A stretch of DNA of 64,000 nt from NCBI GenBank assembly GCA_016710625.1, contig JADJVK010000001.1, positions 186,001 to 250,000 of the forward strand, given 5' to 3'. Below the pieces are notes generated by a model that was not told the DNA's origin, made no database searches, and saw only the letters and a list, made by a program, of their open reading frames with translations. How positions within the stretch are numbered: position 1 is the stretch's first letter; each line of letters opens with the position of its first letter. The DNA comes from Saprospiraceae bacterium (GTDB lineage: Bacteria > Bacteroidota > Bacteroidia > Chitinophagales > Saprospiraceae). The position numbers and the translations under genes are program-made. This document shows, piece after piece, positions 17,374-26,772 of this stretch.

Positions 17374-17412
17374 AATAGGGAAATTTTGCGATTATCGCAA
17401 AATTTCCCTATT
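17374..17412 (-). terminator. Strong hairpin terminator of the large T9SS gene
   Basis: TAGGGAAATTTTGCGAT (17376-17392) and its exact reverse complement (17394-17410) form a perfect stem, extended by two A-T pairs at the base. On the minus strand it is followed by TTTTATTTTA. It lies 67 bases after the stop codon at 17479. Confidence 0.9.
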
Positions 17413-17478
17413 GATTATTAATAAAATTATCTATAATATTGATTTACAAAATCTTACACCATAACAAGCCACATTTTT

Positions 17479-20400
17479 CTATTCTTTTGTAAATTTCACC
17501 GTTTTCACATGATCTTCATTTCTTAGATGTAAAATATAAGTGCCTGAAATCAGTTTTTTCACATCCAATTCCATCTGATTCAGTCCTTTGTTGGTCTCGA
17601 ATTGGTATTCCACCAATTTTGCTCCCGACAAAGAAAAAATGGATACTTCCGTTGTTAATGCTTTATCAGAAACATAATTTACCGTAAGTTGACTATTGGT
17701 TGGGTTGGGGTAGCATTCAAAGGTCAATGGAATTCCTAAGTCATCCTTAATTGGTTTCACTTTTCCTTGAAAAAACTCATCGGATGAAGTCAGTATTTCT
17801 ATACTTTCCAATACTTTCGGATTGACTGTAATGTAGGCGGTGTCAGTGTTTCCATAGCATTCATCATTATGTGCAGTTATCGCTATTTTTAAGATATTAG
17901 CTTTACTGGATTTGTTTTCTAGATTTCCCACCAATGGAAATTCTGTGGATTTAAATAAGGTTCCTCTTAGGGATGTTGGTGAAAAAAGCCACGTTGCAGC
18001 ATAGGAATAAATTGGGAATATTTCATTTCCACTATTAATTGTTTGATATTTGTTTATAATATTTGTTACTGGCTTTTTGATAATATTTAAATTAGTATAA
18101 TTGGAATCCACATTCGAACAGCCTGTAATAGTATCCACCAATCCATAGTAAAGCCTTAAGGTATATTCGTTTACATATCCATTAAAATCATCATTTGCTA
18201 AGTAAAACTTGTATTTATCTTTAGATTCATTTTGTACATATGCACTCCACGAATCAATGTATTTAATGATGTCCACAAACTCTAAATTCGGTACTGCATT
18301 TTTCGGTAAATTAGTTATAGGATTATCGAATTGATAAACATCTCCTTCACAGATTGTCCTATTTTTAAACTCCAATACTGTGTTTGTAAGAGGGCTTGGG
18401 TACACCCAAACTGAGTCCTTTCTTTCAAACATTCCATTATCAGAACAATATTTTGAATCGTCAACTCGGACACTAACCACTACCTTTTCAATCCCAGATG
18501 ATTTGTTTATATAATTGAACTTCAATACGTTATAATTATAGTTGGGTGAAACATAATTATTGATTGTTCTATATAATTTTCCACTTGGGTCATACAAAAA
18601 GATGTCAACTATTAAATTATTTCTTAAATAACTGGAGGGATCTGTTTGAATATACCACTGAATGTTATTGGAACAAACGGTATCTTTTTGCTTAGAAATA
18701 CTGGTCAAATTTAATTTTTCACCAATAGTCACTTTGATTGAATCTATAATATAATTATTGAGTGCATCCGTAACGGTAACTTTGTAATAAGTTGAAACAT
18801 TCGTTTTGATATTGATACTTGATTTGTCAAATCCACTGACACCATTACTCCATTTATAAAAAAATGGAGGTTGTCCATAATAATGCTTTACAAAAATGGG
18901 AACACTATCCAACATCTTGCAAAACAATAGATTATTCTGTCCACTAGTACTCAAAATATTTGGAGGAGGTGGGACAGAAGGTGCTAAAAAACCTATTATA
19001 GTCGTATCAAAAACTGTATTCCCATTTTTATCCGTTTTACAATTGAAAATTATTTTTGCACTATCCGTTGTAGATGGATTGACAAAATTTACCCAATTAT
19101 AATTATAATAGGTACTTCCAGAATCGGATTTCACTATATTTCCTTTTACTTCAACCCTGTAATTCCAAAATGCCTTTTGGAAAACAGGATTTTTCTGAAT
19201 GTAAAAATATTCAAATCTATATAAGTTCGTAATTAATGAAGCATTGAAGTATTTATTCTTATCGAGTTGCACAAATACACTGTCTCTTAGAGAAATGCCA
19301 TATTTATCTGTAACTGTAACACTGTAATATTTTGCTTCTTTGGGTCTTAAAAATGTAGTAGAAACAGTTGTATCACCATTTAACCAAATATATTTCGGTT
19401 GATAAATATTCAAAACAGTTACACTTGCATTAAAACTACTAAAGTCTATTGGAAGTGATTTTAGGGTTGAAATTGAAATTTTAGGATCATATTTTTCAGT
19501 ATAAATAATTTCTTTCACCTTTCTGCCAATTGCATCTGTAATAAAAACCTGATGTTCTTTTGTTTCATTTTCTAAAATCACAATATTTGAATCTAAAGAA
19601 GAAGAGGTTCCCCAATTATAATGATAGGGTGGCATCAATCCAGAAAAAGTAACGGTTGCTTTTATTTTTATGGATGCTTTATCAAAAGGTATTGAACTTA
19701 TTGGTGTCGTTTGATAATTAAATACAATATTAGATTTTAAAAAAAAGCTTTTGGTAATGGTATCAAATTTATCGTAAACCTTCACGAAATAATTGCTATC
19801 TATTACTGTCTTATTGATTTCAATGGTTTCAACATTTTTTATTGTCCCCCAATCAATTGTAACTGGAAATGTACCCGTCTTTCCCTGCACTTTTGCACTT
19901 AATCGAACAATATTATTCGGCAGTTCATTGTACTCGAATTTTACATTTAATGGGACAACTATATATTTTAAATTAAAAGTATAATTTATTGTATCCCCAT
20001 TGTAATCCCAAATTTTCACCTTGTATATCGTATCTTTTTGTGGGTTCTGAAACGAAATTTGGTACACATTTTTTTCATTTCCCCAGTCAATGGAATAGGG
20101 TGGTATCCCATTATAAGGATAGATTTTCAAAGTTGTTTTTTCCGTATAGCTGTAGATATTTTGGTCATTTTGAACATATATTTGTAATGCAGCATACTTG
20201 AATATCAATTGATTACAACCCTTTACTTCGTAAGTATAATTGTAAGTATTTTCACTAGCATTTATTTTACTTAATTCAATATTACTATTAGCATTAAAAC
20301 AAATATTGGTATTTCCTTTATCATCTTTTACCAAGGTTTTAATCGTAAAATAGACTGAATCCAAAACTTCATTTCCATATGAATAGTTAAAATAAAGATG

Positions 20401-20691
20401 AATTAATTTATTATTTACAACATTAAAGGATGCTCCTCCCTTTTTAAAAATATCGTTGCCCTCTTTAAACAAATTGGTTGGAGTTGATATGACTTTTAGT
20501 GCTGTTGTATCCCAATTTAATTCAAATAATAAGCTAACAATATCCTTAAAGCCAGTAGTAATAACTTGATAATTTACTGTGTCTCCATTTTTAGGATTCA
20601 AATTAGATGGGACAATTCTGAAATTTACTTCCTTTTGAGCAAATGTATTAATAGCAAAAGTGAAAAAAAGGAATAGGAAAAAATGTTTCAT
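17479..20691 (-). CDS. Large exported adhesin-like protein with SprB/PKD-like repeats and T9SS sorting domain
   Basis: A 1070-residue surface or secreted protein. The start at ATG 20691 gives a clean signal peptide (MKHFFLFLFFTFAINTFAQ). The first 140 residues resemble a cohesin/DUF-type beta domain. The middle holds at least four beta-rich repeats marked by Y-x-I/Y-x-W-G/S motifs (IDWGNEKNVYQI, IDWGTIKNVETI, YNWGTSSSLDS, YKWSNGVSG), each ending in a Y-x-V-x-V-x-D strand, like SprB or PKD-type repeats. The C-terminal 80 residues are a Por-type sorting domain (ECYPNPTNSQLTVNY ... LISGTYILHLRN ... VKFTKE). It should cross the outer membrane by T9SS and be anchored or released; ligand unknown. 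It has its own strong terminator. Confidence 0.85.
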   Translation of the reverse strand: MKHFFLFLFFTFAINTFAQKEVNFRIVPSNLNPKNGDTVNYQVITTGFKDIVSLLFELNWDTTALKVISTPTNLFKEGNDIFKKGGASFNVVNNKLIHLYFNYSYGNEVLDSVYFTIKTLVKDDKGNTNICFNANSNIELSKINASENTYNYTYEVKGCNQLIFKYAALQIYVQNDQNIYSYTEKTTLKIYPYNGIPPYSIDWGNEKNVYQISFQNPQKDTIYKVKIWDYNGDTINYTFNLKYIVVPLNVKFEYNELPNNIVRLSAKVQGKTGTFPVTIDWGTIKNVETIEINKTVIDSNYFVKVYDKFDTITKSFFLKSNIVFNYQTTPISSIPFDKASIKIKATVTFSGLMPPYHYNWGTSSSLDSNIVILENETKEHQVFITDAIGRKVKEIIYTEKYDPKISISTLKSLPIDFSSFNASVTVLNIYQPKYIWLNGDTTVSTTFLRPKEAKYYSVTVTDKYGISLRDSVFVQLDKNKYFNASLITNLYRFEYFYIQKNPVFQKAFWNYRVEVKGNIVKSDSGSTYYNYNWVNFVNPSTTDSAKIIFNCKTDKNGNTVFDTTIIGFLAPSVPPPPNILSTSGQNNLLFCKMLDSVPIFVKHYYGQPPFFYKWSNGVSGFDKSSINIKTNVSTYYKVTVTDALNNYIIDSIKVTIGEKLNLTSISKQKDTVCSNNIQWYIQTDPSSYLRNNLIVDIFLYDPSGKLYRTINNYVSPNYNYNVLKFNYINKSSGIEKVVVSVRVDDSKYCSDNGMFERKDSVWVYPSPLTNTVLEFKNRTICEGDVYQFDNPITNLPKNAVPNLEFVDIIKYIDSWSAYVQNESKDKYKFYLANDDFNGYVNEYTLRLYYGLVDTITGCSNVDSNYTNLNIIKKPVTNIINKYQTINSGNEIFPIYSYAATWLFSPTSLRGTLFKSTEFPLVGNLENKSSKANILKIAITAHNDECYGNTDTAYITVNPKVLESIEILTSSDEFFQGKVKPIKDDLGIPLTFECYPNPTNSQLTVNYVSDKALTTEVSIFSLSGAKLVEYQFETNKGLNQMELDVKKLISGTYILHLRNEDHVKTVKFTKE

Positions 20692-20767
20692 CGAATTAAT
20701 TTTATTGTAGCTACGAATAAAGTATATATCCAATTTATACTAAAAACGCTGCATTACAATAAAAATA

Positions 20768-21163
20768 TCAAGCAACTTTGCCACATTCTTTTACCATGCT
20801 TCGCATTGCTTTTTGCATATTCTGGAAAATAAATTGATATTCGATAGGCTCGTTACTGGTGTAAATAATCATCATAGCATAATGATTATCAAGCTGTTGG
20901 AAATGTTTGTAAAGATAACTTTTGTTCAGTCGGTAGGCTTCTTTCATTTGCCGTTTGATTCTGTTGCGATCCACTGCTTTTTTGAATTTTTTTTTGGGAA
21001 CAGAAAAAGATAACTGAAATAAAGACCTGCCATCGGTTATTTCAATAGGCATCCAAACTAATCTAATTGGATATTTAGCAACAGATTTGCCAGTTTTGAA
21101 AAGTTTACTAATAATTTTTTCACTTTTTAATTTCTCTGATTTTCCAAATGAAAAGTCTGTCAT
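20768..21163 (-). CDS. rnpA: Ribonuclease P protein component
   Basis: Protein cofactor that helps the RNase P RNA cut pre-tRNA 5' leaders. The 131-residue basic protein carries the RNR signature D-R-N-R-I-K-R-Q-M-K-E-A-Y-R (about residues 65-78), preceded by the FSVPKKKFKKAV strand, as in all RnpA proteins. It follows rpmH on the same strand, the near-universal bacterial order. The yidD gene that often overlaps the end of rnpA is absent; a T9SS gene follows instead. The C-terminus has a few more residues than E. coli RnpA, normal for Bacteroidota. Confidence 0.95.
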   Translation of the reverse strand: MTDFSFGKSEKLKSEKIISKLFKTGKSVAKYPIRLVWMPIEITDGRSLFQLSFSVPKKKFKKAVDRNRIKRQMKEAYRLNKSYLYKHFQQLDNHYAMMIIYTSNEPIEYQFIFQNMQKAMRSMVKECGKVA

Positions 21164-21206
21164 AATTATTAGTAGGAGAAGTGGATAAAGTATAAGCAGA
21201 AATAAA

Positions 21207-21265
21207 GGCGTTAGCTATGGCACGGTGATTATGTGTCACCCTAATGGATTCACATAACCAACGCC
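21207..21265 (-). promoter_or_regulatory. Inverted-repeat structure in the rpmH-rnpA spacer
   Basis: GGCGTT (21207-21212) pairs with AACGCC (21260-21265), with further imperfect pairing inwards (TATG/CATA), and an inner hairpin GGTGA/TCACC (21224-21240). It fills the 109-base spacer between the rpmH stop and the rnpA start. It has no T-tract, so it may be a processing or attenuation element balancing the two genes, not a full terminator. Confidence 0.5.
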
Positions 21266-21272
21266 CTACTGC

Positions 21273-21428
21273 TTACTTCGTGTGTTTCTCGTCTGAAACA
21301 GTCAATTTGTGTCGACCCTTTGCACGACGACGAGCTAAAACCTTACGGCCATTCTTAGATTCCATTCTAGTACGGAATCCATGTTTGTTAGCTCTTTTTC
21401 TCCTCGAAGGTTGGTAAGTACGTTTCAT
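21273..21428 (-). CDS. rpmH: 50S ribosomal protein L34
   Basis: A 51-residue, highly basic protein reading MKRTYQPSRRKRANKHGFRT and then R-M-E-S-K-N-G-R-K-V-L-A-R-R-R-A-K-G-R, the invariant L34 core. It is a structural protein of the large ribosomal subunit, bound to 23S rRNA. It lies immediately upstream of rnpA on the same strand, as in most bacteria, and its promoter is one of the clearest in the window. The C-terminal six residues beyond the core are the extra tail found in Bacteroidota L34. Confidence 0.97.
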   Translation of the reverse strand: MKRTYQPSRRKRANKHGFRTRMESKNGRKVLARRRAKGRHKLTVSDEKHTK

Positions 21429-21476
21429 AATGAACTAATTTTCCTCCAGTTATTATTAAAAAATTTTAACGAGGTG

Positions 21477-21508
21477 CAAAGGTATATCAATTACTTCTTT
21501 TTTCAAAA
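21477..21508 (-). promoter_or_regulatory. rpmH promoter, Bacteroidota type (TTTG-N19-TACCTTTG)
   Basis: On the minus strand a TTTTG -33 element (21508-21504), a 19-base spacer and the -7 element TACCTTTG (21484-21477) match the Bacteroidota sigma-70 consensus TTTG/TAnnTTTG. The ATG of rpmH lies 48 bases downstream of the -7 element. Confidence 0.8.
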
Positions 21509-21622
21509 TTTTAATAAAAATTTATTTCAAACTGAATATTCTCAATCCTAAAGCATATATTTACTTAAATTAATCTAAATTTGCAATTTTATTGTTTATA
21601 TGTCAGTTATTTGGATTTAATA

Positions 21623-22372
21623 ATGTCTGATACCATTAAATTAAAGATTGATAAAAATAATTTGCCAAAGCATATTGCGATCATCATGGATGGCAATGGC
21701 AGATGGGCAAAAGCACATGGCAAACCAAGGGTGTTTGGTCATAAAAGTGGCGTAAAATCAGTACGTGAAGTGACTGAGGCTGCTGCTGAATTGGGTATAG
21801 ATTATATTACTTTATATGCTTTTTCTACCGAAAACTGGAACAGACCCACTACTGAAGTAGTCGCTTTAATGACTCTTTTGGTAGAAACGATTAGAAAAGA
21901 AATAGATACTCTTAATAAAAACAATATCAAATTATTAGCAATTGGTGATATCAGTAAACTTCCAGCTAAAACACATAAAGCCTTAATAGAAGGCATAGAA
22001 AATACCAAAAACAACACTAGAATGACTTTGGTATTAGCTTTAAATTATAGCTCAAAATGGGAAATATTAGAAGCAACCAAAAAAATTGCTCAAAAAGTCT
22101 CATCTGGCGACTTGAAGTTGGAGGATATAGATGAATCATTATTTAGCCATCATTTGAGTACAGTAAATATTCCCGATCCTGAATTATTAATCAGAACTAG
22201 TGGCGAATCAAGATTAAGCAATTTTTTATTGTGGCAACTAGCTTATGCAGAGTTTTATTTTACGCCGATTTATTGGCCCGATTTTGATAAAGCTCAGTTT
22301 TATAATGCAATATTAAGTTATCAAAATAGAGAACGTAGATTTGGTATGATCAGTGAACAAATCAAATCTTAA
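21623..22372 (+). CDS. uppS: Undecaprenyl (isoprenyl) diphosphate synthase
   Basis: Condenses isopentenyl diphosphate onto farnesyl diphosphate to make the C55 lipid carrier for peptidoglycan and O-antigen. The 249-residue cis-prenyltransferase has the opening IAIIMDGNGRWAK with catalytic Asp23, the FGHKSG helix, ALNYSSKWE, and the end DPELLIRTSGESRLSNFL with the WQLAYAEF pattern. The open frame extends upstream to 21581, but the conserved protein begins at ATG 21623. A -7-like TAAATTTG lies at 21576-21583. It is followed by bamA 68 bases later; this uppS-bamA pairing is usual in Bacteroidota. Confidence 0.95.
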   Translation: MSDTIKLKIDKNNLPKHIAIIMDGNGRWAKAHGKPRVFGHKSGVKSVREVTEAAAELGIDYITLYAFSTENWNRPTTEVVALMTLLVETIRKEIDTLNKNNIKLLAIGDISKLPAKTHKALIEGIENTKNNTRMTLVLALNYSSKWEILEATKKIAQKVSSGDLKLEDIDESLFSHHLSTVNIPDPELLIRTSGESRLSNFLLWQLAYAEFYFTPIYWPDFDKAQFYNAILSYQNRERRFGMISEQIKS

Positions 22373-22384
22373 TCATAAAAGTGG

Positions 22385-22410
22385 ACGAAAAGGGTTTCTT
22401 TTTCGTTTGT
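22385..22410 (+). terminator. Weak hairpin after uppS
   Basis: ACGAAAA (22385-22391) pairs with TTTTCGT (22400-22406) over an 8-base loop, followed by TTGTTATT. It may attenuate readthrough from uppS into bamA. The stem has only two G-C pairs. Confidence 0.35.
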
Positions 22411-22440
22411 TATTAACACTCAAAACACCATAAATTAATT

Positions 22441-24990
22441 ATGACAATGAAGAAATTAATATTTTTTGTAGGTTTTATATTATTTGCGACCTTAACTTTT
22501 GCACAAAAAGAAGGAGAAGTTGAGCCTAATAAGATTGTAGAAAAAGAAATTGGCGGAATCAAGGTTTCTGGTTCAAAATTTAGTGATGATAATGCTATCA
22601 TCTCTGTTTCTGGACTTAGAGTGGGTAATAAAATTCACTTTCCAGGTACTGAAATATCAAAAGCTATCAAATCCTTATGGAATCTTAAACTTTTTAGCGA
22701 TATTCAAATCGTACAAGAAAAAACGATTGGAAATGCCATCTTTCTTGATATTCAATTAAAAGAAAAGCCAAGATATTCAAAACACTCATTCAAAGGCGTA
22801 AAGAAATCATATCACGATGACTTAAATGGAGTTGTCAATAGATATATTACTAAAGGCGGAATCGTTAGCGACAATGCTAAAGTAAATTTGAAAAATGGAA
22901 TTGAGGATTTCTTGAAAGAAAAAGGGTATTTAGATGCTGAATGCACAGTGATAGAATCTGTTGATAAAGAAGCAAATAACACTATCAAATTAGAATTTGA
23001 TGTAAAAAGAAATGATAGAGTAAAGGTTCAAAATATTTCATTTGTAGGCAATAATAATGTTAAAGCTAGTAAGTTAAGGAAGCAAATGGAGCATACCAAA
23101 CGAAAGTTAAAGCTTTTCGCAACCTCCAAATTAGTCCAGAAAGATTTTGAAGAAGACAAAAAAAGTATCATAAAATATTACAATAAAATTGGATTTAGAG
23201 ATGCTGTAATTACAAAAGATACTATTTGGAGAGAAAATGATGGTGATTTGCAAATCGTGATGAACATCAATGAAGGAAAAAGATATTTTTTCAGAAATAT
23301 TGCATGGAAAGGCAACTCAATTTATGAATCTAAAATGTTGGAAAATGTTTTAGGAATCAAAAAAGGTGATGTTTATAACAAAGAATTATTAGAAAATAGA
23401 TTGAAATTCAGTCAAGATGGAAGAGATATTAGCTCCTTATATATGGATGAGGGTTATTTGTTCTTCAATTGCGACCCTACCGAAGTTGCTATTGATGGCG
23501 ATTCCATTGATTTTGAAATGAGAATTTATGAAGGTCCTCAGGCTACCATTGATAAAGTAACCATCAAAGGAAATGATAGAACCCATGAACACGTAATCAG
23601 AAGAGAATTAAGAACATTGCCAGGGGCAAAGTTTAGCCGTTCTGATGTGATTCGATCTAATAGAGAATTAGCAAACTTGGGCTATTTCAATCCTGAAAAA
23701 ATTGGAATAAATACTCCAGTAAACCCACAAAGAGGAACTGTTGATATCGAATATGATTTGGAAGAAAAACCATCTGACCAATTAGAATTATCTGCTGGTT
23801 GGGGTGGTGGACTTGCTGGTAGCGGTGGAAATATTATCGGTACTTTAGGAGTAACTTTCAATAATTTCTCTATGAGAAATATCTTCAAAAAAGATTCTTG
23901 GAGCCCACTTCCACAGGGAGATGGACAAAGACTTTCTTTGAGAGCACAGACGAATGGGCAATATTATCAATCTTATAATTTCTCATTTACTGAGCCTTGG
24001 TTAGGTGGTAAAAAGCCAAACAACTTCAGTGTTTCTGGATTTTATACAAAAATCACCAATGGAAACATATTTATTTCTGATAATGTAGGATACATGAGCA
24101 TCGCTGGTGGTTCAGTTGGTTTAGGAACGAGATTGAAGAAACCAGATGATAACTTCATTTTCAATGCTGCATTAAATTACCAGAATTTCAAATTGTATAA
24201 ATATCCTGGTATCTTCTATGGTCCTAATGGAGAATTAGTTTCTGATGGAACATTCAATAACTTAAATTTAGAATTAACAATAGCAAGAAACACAATCAAT
24301 GATCCATTATTTCCAAAAAATGGTTCTAGAATATCGTTGTCTTCAAAATTAACTCCTCCATATTCTAAATTAGGATTGACCAAACATGTTGCTGATGAGA
24401 CTATTGAACAAAAATTCAAATGGTTAGAGTTTCATAAATGGCGTTTCAATGCAGACTGGTACACACCAATTGTTGGAAATTTGATTTTGAAAACCTATGC
24501 CAAAATTGGGATGGTTGGTCACTACAACAGCAGTATCGGAAATACACCATTTGAGAAATTCCAAGTGGGCGGTAGTGGATTCAACAACAGACAATTGGCA
24601 TTCACAGGTAATGATATCATCTCTTCAAGAGGATATAGCGAAAATGATATTTATTATAGAGAAACCACTAGTGGTAGAACGCAAATACCTGGCTCTGTTT
24701 TCAATAAAATGGGCGTTGAGCTTAGATACCCAATCTCCTTAAATCCTTCTTCTACAATTTATGCTTTAGCATTCGTGGAAGGCGTAAATGCATGGGGCAG
24801 ATTTAAAGATTTCAATCCTTTTGATTTGAGAAGATCAGCTGGAATGGGATTGAGGGTTTTCTTACCAATGTTTGGTACTTTAGGGTTCGACTATGGAATT
24901 GGGTTCGACAAACCGAATCTAAATCCAAAAACAAATAAGATTTGGGACTACGGAACCTTCAATATCATTTTAGGAGTAGAACCAGATTAA
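22441..24990 (+). CDS. bamA: Outer membrane protein assembly factor BamA (Omp85)
   Basis: Central subunit of the beta-barrel assembly machine. The 849-residue precursor has a signal peptide (MKKLIFFVGFILFATLTFAQ; the true start is either 22441 or the ATG two codons later), then POTRA domains over about residues 30-420 (recurring patterns such as KGNDRTHEHVIRRELRT and VGNNNVKASKLRK), and an Omp85 barrel from about 450 to the end, including the FTEPWLGG segment and a GVELRYP strand near the C-terminus. It ends I-L-G-V-E-P-D, not with the usual terminal Phe. It should sit in the outer membrane. Upstream uppS and the downstream lipid gene are on the same strand. Confidence 0.95.
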   Translation: MTMKKLIFFVGFILFATLTFAQKEGEVEPNKIVEKEIGGIKVSGSKFSDDNAIISVSGLRVGNKIHFPGTEISKAIKSLWNLKLFSDIQIVQEKTIGNAIFLDIQLKEKPRYSKHSFKGVKKSYHDDLNGVVNRYITKGGIVSDNAKVNLKNGIEDFLKEKGYLDAECTVIESVDKEANNTIKLEFDVKRNDRVKVQNISFVGNNNVKASKLRKQMEHTKRKLKLFATSKLVQKDFEEDKKSIIKYYNKIGFRDAVITKDTIWRENDGDLQIVMNINEGKRYFFRNIAWKGNSIYESKMLENVLGIKKGDVYNKELLENRLKFSQDGRDISSLYMDEGYLFFNCDPTEVAIDGDSIDFEMRIYEGPQATIDKVTIKGNDRTHEHVIRRELRTLPGAKFSRSDVIRSNRELANLGYFNPEKIGINTPVNPQRGTVDIEYDLEEKPSDQLELSAGWGGGLAGSGGNIIGTLGVTFNNFSMRNIFKKDSWSPLPQGDGQRLSLRAQTNGQYYQSYNFSFTEPWLGGKKPNNFSVSGFYTKITNGNIFISDNVGYMSIAGGSVGLGTRLKKPDDNFIFNAALNYQNFKLYKYPGIFYGPNGELVSDGTFNNLNLELTIARNTINDPLFPKNGSRISLSSKLTPPYSKLGLTKHVADETIEQKFKWLEFHKWRFNADWYTPIVGNLILKTYAKIGMVGHYNSSIGNTPFEKFQVGGSGFNNRQLAFTGNDIISSRGYSENDIYYRETTSGRTQIPGSVFNKMGVELRYPISLNPSSTIYALAFVEGVNAWGRFKDFNPFDLRRSAGMGLRVFLPMFGTLGFDYGIGFDKPNLNPKTNKIWDYGTFNIILGVEPD

Positions 24991-25031
24991 GATAAATTCT
25001 ATTGGAAAAATAGATAATAAATTGATTTCCT

Positions 25032-25772
25032 ATGATTTATCAATCTTTTTTAGATGCAAAAAATAATCAAAAGAAAAAACTAGCTGTGTTAATTGATCCA
25101 GACCAAGTCAATATTGGTAACATGGATCGATTAATTCATTTAGCTAGTGAGGCAGCCGTAGATTATTTTTTTATTGGTGGCAGTCTGATCGTAAATAATA
25201 TGTTGGATCATTGCCTAATTTCTATAAAAGATAGATGCAATATTCCCATGTTGCTATTTCCAGGAAATTCTTTCCAACTCAGCTATAAAGCAGATGGCAT
25301 ATTGTTCTTATCACTCATTTCTGGCAGAAATCCAGAATTGCTGATAGGCAACCATGTAATTGCAGCCCCTTTCCTGAAACTAAGCCCTTTAGAAATTATT
25401 TCTACTGGCTATATGCTGATAGATGGTGGAACACCCACTACGGTTTCATATATGAGCAACACCAATCCGATTCCATCCAATAAAGCGGATATTGCAGTTT
25501 GTACGGCAATTGCTGGAGAAATGCTCGGAATGAAACAAATCTATATGGATGCTGGAAGTGGAGCAAAAAACCCTATTAGCACAACGATGATCGAATCAGT
25601 TAGTGGAGCGATCAATATCCCATTAATTATTGGAGGAGGAATCAGGACACCTGAAAAAGCTTATGAAAATGCAAAAGCAGGTGCAGATGTTATCGTAATC
25701 GGAAATGCATTCGAAAAAGACCCTGAATTGGTGGTCGATATTTCTGCTGCAATCAAAGAACTGAACCAGTGA
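25032..25772 (+). CDS. Geranylgeranylglyceryl phosphate synthase (group II GGGPS/PcrB-like)
   Basis: A 246-residue TIM-barrel prenyltransferase. Family marks are LAVLIDPDQVN, FFIGGSLIV, PGNSFQLS, MLIDGGTPTTVSYMSNTNPIP, MDAGSGA and LIIGGGIRTPEKA, the last being the phosphate-binding loop. GGGPS makes the first ether bond of archaeal lipids by joining sn-glycerol-1-phosphate to a polyprenyl diphosphate. Bacteroidota are known to carry group II members, whose physiological product is unsettled. The gene overlaps the rsgA start by four bases (GTGA), so the two are translationally coupled. I leave the symbol blank, since pcrB strictly denotes the heptaprenyl enzyme of Firmicutes. Confidence 0.9.
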   Translation: MIYQSFLDAKNNQKKKLAVLIDPDQVNIGNMDRLIHLASEAAVDYFFIGGSLIVNNMLDHCLISIKDRCNIPMLLFPGNSFQLSYKADGILFLSLISGRNPELLIGNHVIAAPFLKLSPLEIISTGYMLIDGGTPTTVSYMSNTNPIPSNKADIAVCTAIAGEMLGMKQIYMDAGSGAKNPISTTMIESVSGAINIPLIIGGGIRTPEKAYENAKAGADVIVIGNAFEKDPELVVDISAAIKELNQ

Positions 25773-26728
25773 TAGCAGGAATCGTTGTGAAATCCACAGG
25801 TAGTTGGTACCTTGTTCTTCTTGAAGACAATTCCATCATAAAATGTAGGATAGTTGGTAAATTCAAAATCAACGGATTTAAACTTACCAATCCAGTTGGT
25901 GTTGGAGACTATGTTAGACTTGAGATGGAGCAATCCAATAACGACGAAGAAATTAGCGGTGTTATAAAAGAAATTTTACCTCGCCAAAACTATATTGTTC
26001 GCCAATCGCCTCGTCAATTACATTATTTACATTTATTGGCAGCCAATGTGGATCAAGCATTTCTGTTAACGACAATAAAAGAGCCAAATCTCAAACAGGG
26101 ATTTATCGACCGTTTCCTTTTGATGACGGAGCCACAAAACATACCGACATTTATTATTTTTAACAAATCAGATTTGTTAGAAGCGGCAGATTTAGAGGTG
26201 TTTGAATCCATGAAAAACATCTATGAATCAATTGGTTACGTCGTGAAATTAGTTTCTGCAAACGATCCTAAATCTTTAGCCGTGCTCAAAACCATATTGA
26301 AAGATAAAAGTACTTTTCTCTGCGGTCAATCTGGTGTTGGCAAATCTACCTTGATTAATAGCTTGCAACCTCATTTGGATATTAAAACAGAAGAAATTTC
26401 CGATTATTCTGGAAAAGGGCAACATACGACTACGTTTGCAGAAATGCACTTATTGGATTTTGGTGGAAAAATTATTGATTCTCCAGGTATTAAAAGCCTG
26501 TCATACAATAATTTATCTTTACAAGATGTTGCACACAATTTCAGAGAGATTTTCGAAGTGTCTAGTGAGTGCAAATATGGAGATTGCCTTCATCGCAACG
26601 AACCAAAATGTATGGTAAAACAGAAAGTGAACGAAGGAACCATCGATGTCAACAGATATATCAATTATTTGCAGATATTGGATGAAATAGAAAACCAAAA
26701 TTATTGGGAATTACATACCGATATGTAA
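25769..26728 (+). CDS. rsgA: Small ribosomal subunit biogenesis GTPase RsgA
   Basis: Checks late maturation of the 30S subunit. The 319-residue protein is a circularly permuted GTPase: OB-fold at residues 1-75, then the G4 motif NKSD (132-135) ahead of the G1 P-loop GQSGVGKS (186-193), then G3 IDSPG. A C-terminal zinc knuckle is present in CKYGDCLHRNEPKC (C-x4-C-x-H-x5-C). The start codon is a GTG at 25769 that overlaps the stop of the GGGP synthase gene. Length is normal for the family. Confidence 0.95.
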   Translation: MIAGIVVKSTGSWYLVLLEDNSIIKCRIVGKFKINGFKLTNPVGVGDYVRLEMEQSNNDEEISGVIKEILPRQNYIVRQSPRQLHYLHLLAANVDQAFLLTTIKEPNLKQGFIDRFLLMTEPQNIPTFIIFNKSDLLEAADLEVFESMKNIYESIGYVVKLVSANDPKSLAVLKTILKDKSTFLCGQSGVGKSTLINSLQPHLDIKTEEISDYSGKGQHTTTFAEMHLLDFGGKIIDSPGIKSLSYNNLSLQDVAHNFREIFEVSSECKYGDCLHRNEPKCMVKQKVNEGTIDVNRYINYLQILDEIENQNYWELHTDM

Positions 26729-26772
26729 ACTAAATTAAATAATAAAACGTTTATTCTGAAAAAATAAAAAAT

